Source: Pseudomonas akapageensis
Lineage (GTDB): Bacteria > Pseudomonadota > Gammaproteobacteria > Pseudomonadales > Pseudomonadaceae
Length of the DNA: 64,000 bases
NCBI RefSeq assembly: GCF_011355085.1
Contig: NZ_VXCP01000010.1
Span: forward strand, 173,047-237,046
Reading direction: 5' to 3'
Every line of letters starts with the position of its first letter. Position 1 is the first letter of the stretch. This document shows positions 58,927-64,000 of this stretch, piece after piece. The translations under genes were made by a program, and so were the position numbers. The notes beneath the pieces are model-generated. The model did no database searches. It saw only the letters and a list, made by a program, of their open reading frames with translations, and had not been told where the DNA came from.

Positions 58927-59972
58927 GAGCTGTCCGTCTGCCCTGCCGACACCAGATCAACGAGTTCGCGCACCACGACGGTAGCGAAGCATCCGGCCGG
59001 AAGAACGAATTCAAGTTGCAGAATATCAGGCTCGGGATAATGCCATGTCAGACCGCCAATGGGCAGTCGCAGAATGCGACGTTCGTGTGACATTCCCGCC
59101 CGAGCCAACCAGGTACACAAGGCATGCTCGCGAGCGCCGATGCCTTGTTCGAGATCATGGACCACGCCAGTTGCCGGTGAATCCCCTTCCCCCCACTGCG
59201 GCCCTGTCGGGTGCAGGTCGAGGATGGCCAGGCGCGGGTCGCTGCATTCAGCGACACCCGCTGGAAAAAAACTGCGGCTATCGGTGAATGCCAGCAAGTC
59301 GCCGACCAGCGCCTTGTTCCAGGTGCCGTCGGCAACGCGGGCGGCGAGCACCTGGTTGAACAGATAACTGCGCGCCGTGGACAGCAGCCGCGAGCGCACG
59401 TTGCGTTGCTCGGGCAGGGCCTGGCGTTCGGCCCATTGGCGCGCATCGAACAGGTTGCCACCCTCGTGCCCGAAGCGCTGGGTGCCGAAATAGTTCGGCA
59501 CGCCCTGCTGCTTGAGCTGCTCCAGCCGAGCCTGCAGCGCTTCCTTGTCTGCGCTGAGCTGGGTCAGGCGCAAGGTAAAGCCGTTGGCCGAGTGGGCACC
59601 GCGTTGCAACTTGCGTGAGTGCCGGGCGATTTTGAGAATGCGCAAGGTATCGTTTTCGGCCGCGCCCAGGTCCGGGTCGGCCTTGCCCGGAAGGTGCAGG
59701 CTGAACCACTGCCGGGTCAGGGCCTGGCGGTCCTTGAGACCGGCATAGCTGACGGTGCGCAGAGGCACGCCCGCGGCCTTGGCCAACCGGCGCGCCGCCT
59801 CTTCGGTATTGAGGCCGCGCTTTTCCACCCAAAGCCAGAGGTGCTCGCCAACGCCGGACAAGGGGATATCCAGGACTTCATCGACCTGGAAATCTTCAGC
59901 CGTCGCCTTGAGGACGGCGCTGCCCAGTGCCTCGCCCGAAGCCCGCGGGCCGAGCAGTTCGAGTTCCGTCAT
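58914..59972 (-). CDS. truD: tRNA pseudouridine(13) synthase TruD
   Basis: Makes pseudouridine 13 in tRNA(Glu). 352 residues. The catalytic Asp lies in [18 protein letters not shown] (about 77-94), preceded by [26 protein letters not shown]. The TRUD insertion domain ([16 protein letters not shown] onward) is complete. Overlaps ispF by four bases and surE by 13. Confidence 0.96.
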
Positions 59973-60442
59973 GCTGGCAACAACAAGGCAACGGCGTGGA
60001 CGGCAATGCCCTCTTCACGGCCGGTGAAACCGAGTTTCTCGGTGGTCGTGGCCTTGACGTTGACCTGGTCGAGTTCGACCTGCAGGTCAGCGGCAATCAG
60101 TGCCCGCATGGTGTCGATGTGCGGGGCCATTTTCGGCGCCTGGGCGACGATGGTGGCGTCGACGTTACCGACCTTCCAGCCCTTGGCCTGGACGATGGCG
60201 ACGACGTGACGAAGCAACACGCGGCTGTCGGCGCCCTTGAATTGCGGGTCCGTGTCCGGGAAGTGCTTGCCGATGTCGCCCAGCGCGGCGGCGCCAAGCA
60301 AGGCATCGCTCAGGGCGTGCAGCAATACGTCGCCATCGGAATGCGCGAGCAGCCCGAACTTGTGTGCGATACGCACGCCTCCCAAGGTTATGAATTCGCC
60401 TTCACCGAAACGGTGCACATCGTAGCCGTGGCCAATACGCAT
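59969..60442 (-). CDS. ispF: 2-C-methyl-D-erythritol 2,4-cyclodiphosphate synthase
   Basis: Non-mevalonate isoprenoid enzyme. 157 residues with the canonical start [15 protein letters not shown] (metal ligands Asp 8, His 10) and [21 protein letters not shown] (third ligand His). No ribosome-binding site: the ATG directly follows eight T that form the end of the fghA terminator. In many bacteria ispD and ispF are adjacent; here ispD lies about 3 kb away with fghA-adhC-LysR between. Confidence 0.95.
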   Translation of the reverse strand: MRIGHGYDVHRFGEGEFITLGGVRIAHKFGLLAHSDGDVLLHALSDALLGAAALGDIGKHFPDTDPQFKGADSRVLLRHVVAIVQAKGWKVGNVDATIVAQAPKMAPHIDTMRALIAADLQVELDQVNVKATTTEKLGFTGREEGIAVHAVALLLPA

Positions 60443-60473
60443 AAAAAAAACGCCCCGATTGAGTCAGGGCGTG
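60443..60473 (-). terminator. Terminator after fghA, abutting the ispF start codon
   Basis: Minus-strand stem ACGCCC/GGGCGT with an 11- to 12-base loop and an eight-T tract that ends at the base before the ispF ATG (60442). Confidence 0.85.
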
Positions 60474-60520
60474 ATTCTACCTACTTTGTCCAACAATGGG
60501 CCGATTTGTCCCGCTACGTT

Positions 60521-61363
60521 TCACCCGAGCGCCTGTGCATGGTGGCGCAAGTGATCGTCGATGAAGCTGGCGATGAAGTAGTAGCTGTGGTCATAGCCGG
60601 GCTGCAATCGCAACTCCAACGGATGCCCCGCTGCGCGGGCCGCCTGGACCAGTGCCTCGGGCTTGAGCTGGGTGGCGAGGAAATCGTCACGATCGCCCTG
60701 GTCCACCAGCAGCGGCAATTTCTCCGTAGCATCGGCGATGAGCAAACTGGCATCCCACTCGCGCCAGCGCGACCGCTCTTCTCCCAGGTAGCGCGAGAAG
60801 GCTTTCTGCCCCCACGGGCAATCGATCGGATTGCTGATCGGCGCAAACGCCGAGATCGAACGATATCGCCCGGGATTGCGCAGTGCGCAAACCAGCGCAC
60901 CATGACCACCCATGGAGTGTCCGCTGATACCTCGACGGTCGGAAGCCGGGAAATGCGCTTCGATCAGCTCCGGCAATTCCTGCACCACGTAGTCGTGCAT
61001 GCGGTAATGCTCGGCCCAGGGTTGCTGGGTGGCGTTCAGGTAAAAGCCCGCACCCAGGCCAAAGTCCCAGGCACCGTCCGGATCACCCGGAACCTGTGCC
61101 CCCCTCGGGCTGGTATCCGGCGCCACGATGATCAACCCCAGCTCGGCCGCGAGCTTGTGCGCCCCGGCCTTTTGCATGAAGTTCTCGTCGGTGCAGGTCA
61201 ACCCCGACAACCAGTACAGCACAGGCAGCTTGCCACCCTGCTCGGCTTGCGGCGGCAGGTACACGGCAAACACCATGTCACAGCCGAGCACTGCGGAATG
61301 ATGCTTGTAACGCTTGTGCCAGCCGCCGAAGCTTTTCTGGCAGGAAAGGTTTTCCAGGCTCAT
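60521..61363 (-). CDS. fghA: S-formylglutathione hydrolase
   Basis: Esterase completing glutathione-dependent formaldehyde oxidation (S-formylglutathione to formate and glutathione). 280 residues. Nucleophile motif [15 protein letters not shown] (Ser at about 149), [17 protein letters not shown] near the N-terminus, and catalytic Asp and His in [11 protein letters not shown]...[13 protein letters not shown]. Eight bases downstream of adhC, so one operon. Confidence 0.96.
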   Translation of the reverse strand: MSLENLSCQKSFGGWHKRYKHHSAVLGCDMVFAVYLPPQAEQGGKLPVLYWLSGLTCTDENFMQKAGAHKLAAELGLIIVAPDTSPRGAQVPGDPDGAWDFGLGAGFYLNATQQPWAEHYRMHDYVVQELPELIEAHFPASDRRGISGHSMGGHGALVCALRNPGRYRSISAFAPISNPIDCPWGQKAFSRYLGEERSRWREWDASLLIADATEKLPLLVDQGDRDDFLATQLKPEALVQAARAAGHPLELRLQPGYDHSYYFIASFIDDHLRHHAQALG

Positions 61364-61371
61364 GATGGACC

Positions 61372-62570
<1,199 letters not shown>

Positions 62571-62588
62571 GCCATGCAGGGATAATCA

Positions 62589-63488
62589 ATGAACGAAAAT
62601 CGCTGGGAAGGCATCGATGAGTTCGTCGCCGTGGCCGAGTGCAGCCAATTCACCGCGGCCGCCGAGCGGCTGGGCGTATCGTCCTCGCACATCAGCCGGC
62701 AGATCGCCCGCCTCGAAGAGCGCTTGCAGACGCGCCTGCTCTACCGCAGTACGCGCCGGGTGGCGCTCACCGAAGCCGGCCAGACCTTCCTGCAACATTG
62801 CCAGCGCCTGCAGGACGGGCGCGAGGAAGCCCTGCGTGCCGTGGGCGATCTCACCAGCGAACCGAAAGGGTTGCTGCGCATGACCTGCGCTGTGGCCTAC
62901 GGCGAGCGCTTCATCGTGCCGTTGGTGACTCAATTCATGGGGCTTTACCCGCAATTGCGGGTGGACATCGAGTTGAGCAATCGCACCCTGGACCTGGTTC
63001 ACGAAGGGCTGGATCTCGCCATCCGCCTGGGACGTCTGCAGGAGTCTCGCCTGGTGGCGGCGCGCCTGGCCCCCAGGCGCATGTACCTGTGCGCATCGCC
63101 CTCCTACCTTGAACGCTATGGTCGCCCGCACAGCCTCTCGGAGTTGAGCCGGCACAATTGCCTGATCGGCAGTTCGGACCTGTGGCAGTTGCAGCAAAAC
63201 GGGCGTGAGTTTACTCAGAGGGTGCAGGGCAACTGGCGCTGCAACAGTGGGCAGGCGGTGCTCGATGCTGCCTTGAGGGGTGTGGGGTTGTGCCAGTTGC
63301 CCGATTACTACGTGCTTGAGCACTTGCACAGTGGTGCACTGGTTTCGTTGCTTGAGGCTCATCAACCGCCAAATACGGCGGTGTGGGCGCTGTATCCGCA
63401 GCAACGGCATTTGTCGCCGAAGGTGCGCAAGTTGGTGGATTATTTGCGGGAGGGGTTGGCTGGCAGGCCGGAGTATTCAGTGCCTTAG
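62589..63488 (+). CDS. LysR-family regulator of formaldehyde detoxification (GfnR-like)
   Basis: 299 residues. Helix-turn-helix ECSQFTAAAERLGVSSSHISRQIARLEERLQTRLLYRSTRRVALTEAG (about 17-63), then the effector domain (from about 90). Divergent from adhC-fghA, as the P. aeruginosa regulator GfnR is, which activates adhC in response to formaldehyde-generating substrates. The role is inferred from position. The gene ends just before a 111-bp repeat. Confidence 0.9.
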   Translation: MNENRWEGIDEFVAVAECSQFTAAAERLGVSSSHISRQIARLEERLQTRLLYRSTRRVALTEAGQTFLQHCQRLQDGREEALRAVGDLTSEPKGLLRMTCAVAYGERFIVPLVTQFMGLYPQLRVDIELSNRTLDLVHEGLDLAIRLGRLQESRLVAARLAPRRMYLCASPSYLERYGRPHSLSELSRHNCLIGSSDLWQLQQNGREFTQRVQGNWRCNSGQAVLDAALRGVGLCQLPDYYVLEHLHSGALVSLLEAHQPPNTAVWALYPQQRHLSPKVRKLVDYLREGLAGRPEYSVP

Positions 63489-63491
63489 ATT

Positions 63492-63602
63492 CTCGTTCCC
63501 ACGCTCTGCGTGGGAATGCCGTGTCAGACGCTCCGCGTCGACCTGCACGAGCGTGACGCAGAGCGTCGCTGGATGCATTCCCACGCAGAGCGTGGGAACG
63601 AG
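63492..63602. repeat. 111-bp nested palindromic repeat, copy 2 (full)
   Basis: Same outer arms and length as the copy at 25238, with a few differences in the centre. Located between the convergent LysR gene and ispD. Confidence 0.9.
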
Positions 63603-63609
63603 GAAGGAT

Positions 63610-64000
63610 TCAGCGACGCAGCGCCCAGCGCTGGCGCAACCACTCCAGATCTTCCGGCCGCGTCACCTTGATATTGTCCGAACGCCCCTCGATCAACCGC
63701 GGCGCCTGCCCTGCCCACTCCATGGCCGAGGCTTCATCGGTGATCGCCACGTCGGCCACCAGGCTGTCAGCCAATGCCCTGTGCAATGCCCCCAGACGAA
63801 ACATCTGCGGTGTATAGGCCTGCCAGATCGTGCTGCGGTCGACGGTGGCACTGACCCGGCCATTGGCATCGGCGCGCTTGAGGGTGTCACGTGCCGGCAC
63901 TGCCAACAGCCCGCCGACCGGGTCGTCGGCAAGCTCGGCCAGCAACTTGTCCAGGTCCGAACGCGCCAGGTTAGGTCGGGCAGCATCATGGACCAACACC
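63610..64000 (-). CDS. ispD: 2-C-methyl-D-erythritol 4-phosphate cytidylyltransferase, C-terminal part
   Basis: Partial: the gene continues beyond the right edge. The visible 130 residues begin [20 protein letters not shown], contain [43 protein letters not shown] and end [20 protein letters not shown], which are the family's conserved C-terminal motifs. It makes CDP-methylerythritol in the pathway that also uses IspF. Confidence 0.95.
   Translation of the reverse strand, partial: VLVHDAARPNLARSDLDKLLAELADDPVGGLLAVPARDTLKRADANGRVSATVDRSTIWQAYTPQMFRLGALHRALADSLVADVAITDEASAMEWAGQAPRLIEGRSDNIKVTRPEDLEWLRQRWALRR

Overview
The window is about 64 kb of a Pseudomonas chromosome, most likely from the P. 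fluorescens group. This is inferred from gene order, high-GC codon use and the repeat families present; no taxonomic marker was compared. Three blocks follow P. aeruginosa gene order as I remember it: tol-pal/ruv/aspS/oprD/proS/dinB/mprF/kup/rimO; the divergent fpr-finR pair; and dgkA/erdR ... recX-recA-cinA ... mutS-fdxA-rsmZ-rpoS-nlpD-pcm-surE-truD-ispF ... fghA-adhC-LysR ... ispD. The last gene runs off the right edge.

Layout. 106-5508 (minus) is the envelope-constriction operon ybgC-tolQ-tolR-tolA-tolB-pal-cpoB. 5651-7968 (minus) is ruvC-ruvA-ruvB, followed by yebC/pmpR, aspS and an fmdB-type zinc ribbon. 11201-14166 holds an RHH protein, a Dps ferritin, a membrane/cold-shock-domain fusion, slyX and a HIT protein. 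15123-19371 holds the porin OprD, proS and a lipoprotein. 19426-21060 is dinB and two identical initiator tRNA genes, each with its own promoter and terminator. 21235-27270 is the MprF/VirJ-like lipid aminoacylation pair and kup. 27547-34404 is rimO, a sulfite-oxidase-like molybdoenzyme with a diheme cytochrome, a DUF3077-like small gene, a GNAT, a pseudouridine-synthase-like protein without its catalytic Asp, a DUF1456 protein and trmO.

34457-42185 contains fpr/finR, dgkA, erdR, a DTW-domain tRNA enzyme, a PA3611-type secreted protein, a small RHH protein, a LOG-family protein, recX and recA. Between pncC and mutS lies the main accessory segment, 42835-50993: a GntR/FCD regulator divergent from a six- to seven-gene unit coding for a Pot-type ABC importer, two amidohydrolases and a flavin reductase. 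It looks like a catabolic module for an organic-nitrogen compound that I cannot name. It is followed by repeats and gene remnants (51007-51504).

51675 to the end is the stress and housekeeping block. The regulatory RNA RsmZ (minus strand, 54889-55018) lies between fdxA and rpoS, with a GacA-type upstream element 173-190 bases before its start. Scattered through the intergenic gaps are REP palindromes and a separate 111-bp nested palindrome present at several stages of deletion.

Limits: functions were assigned by reading translated proteins and motifs without database searches. Operators and promoters are pattern matches only.
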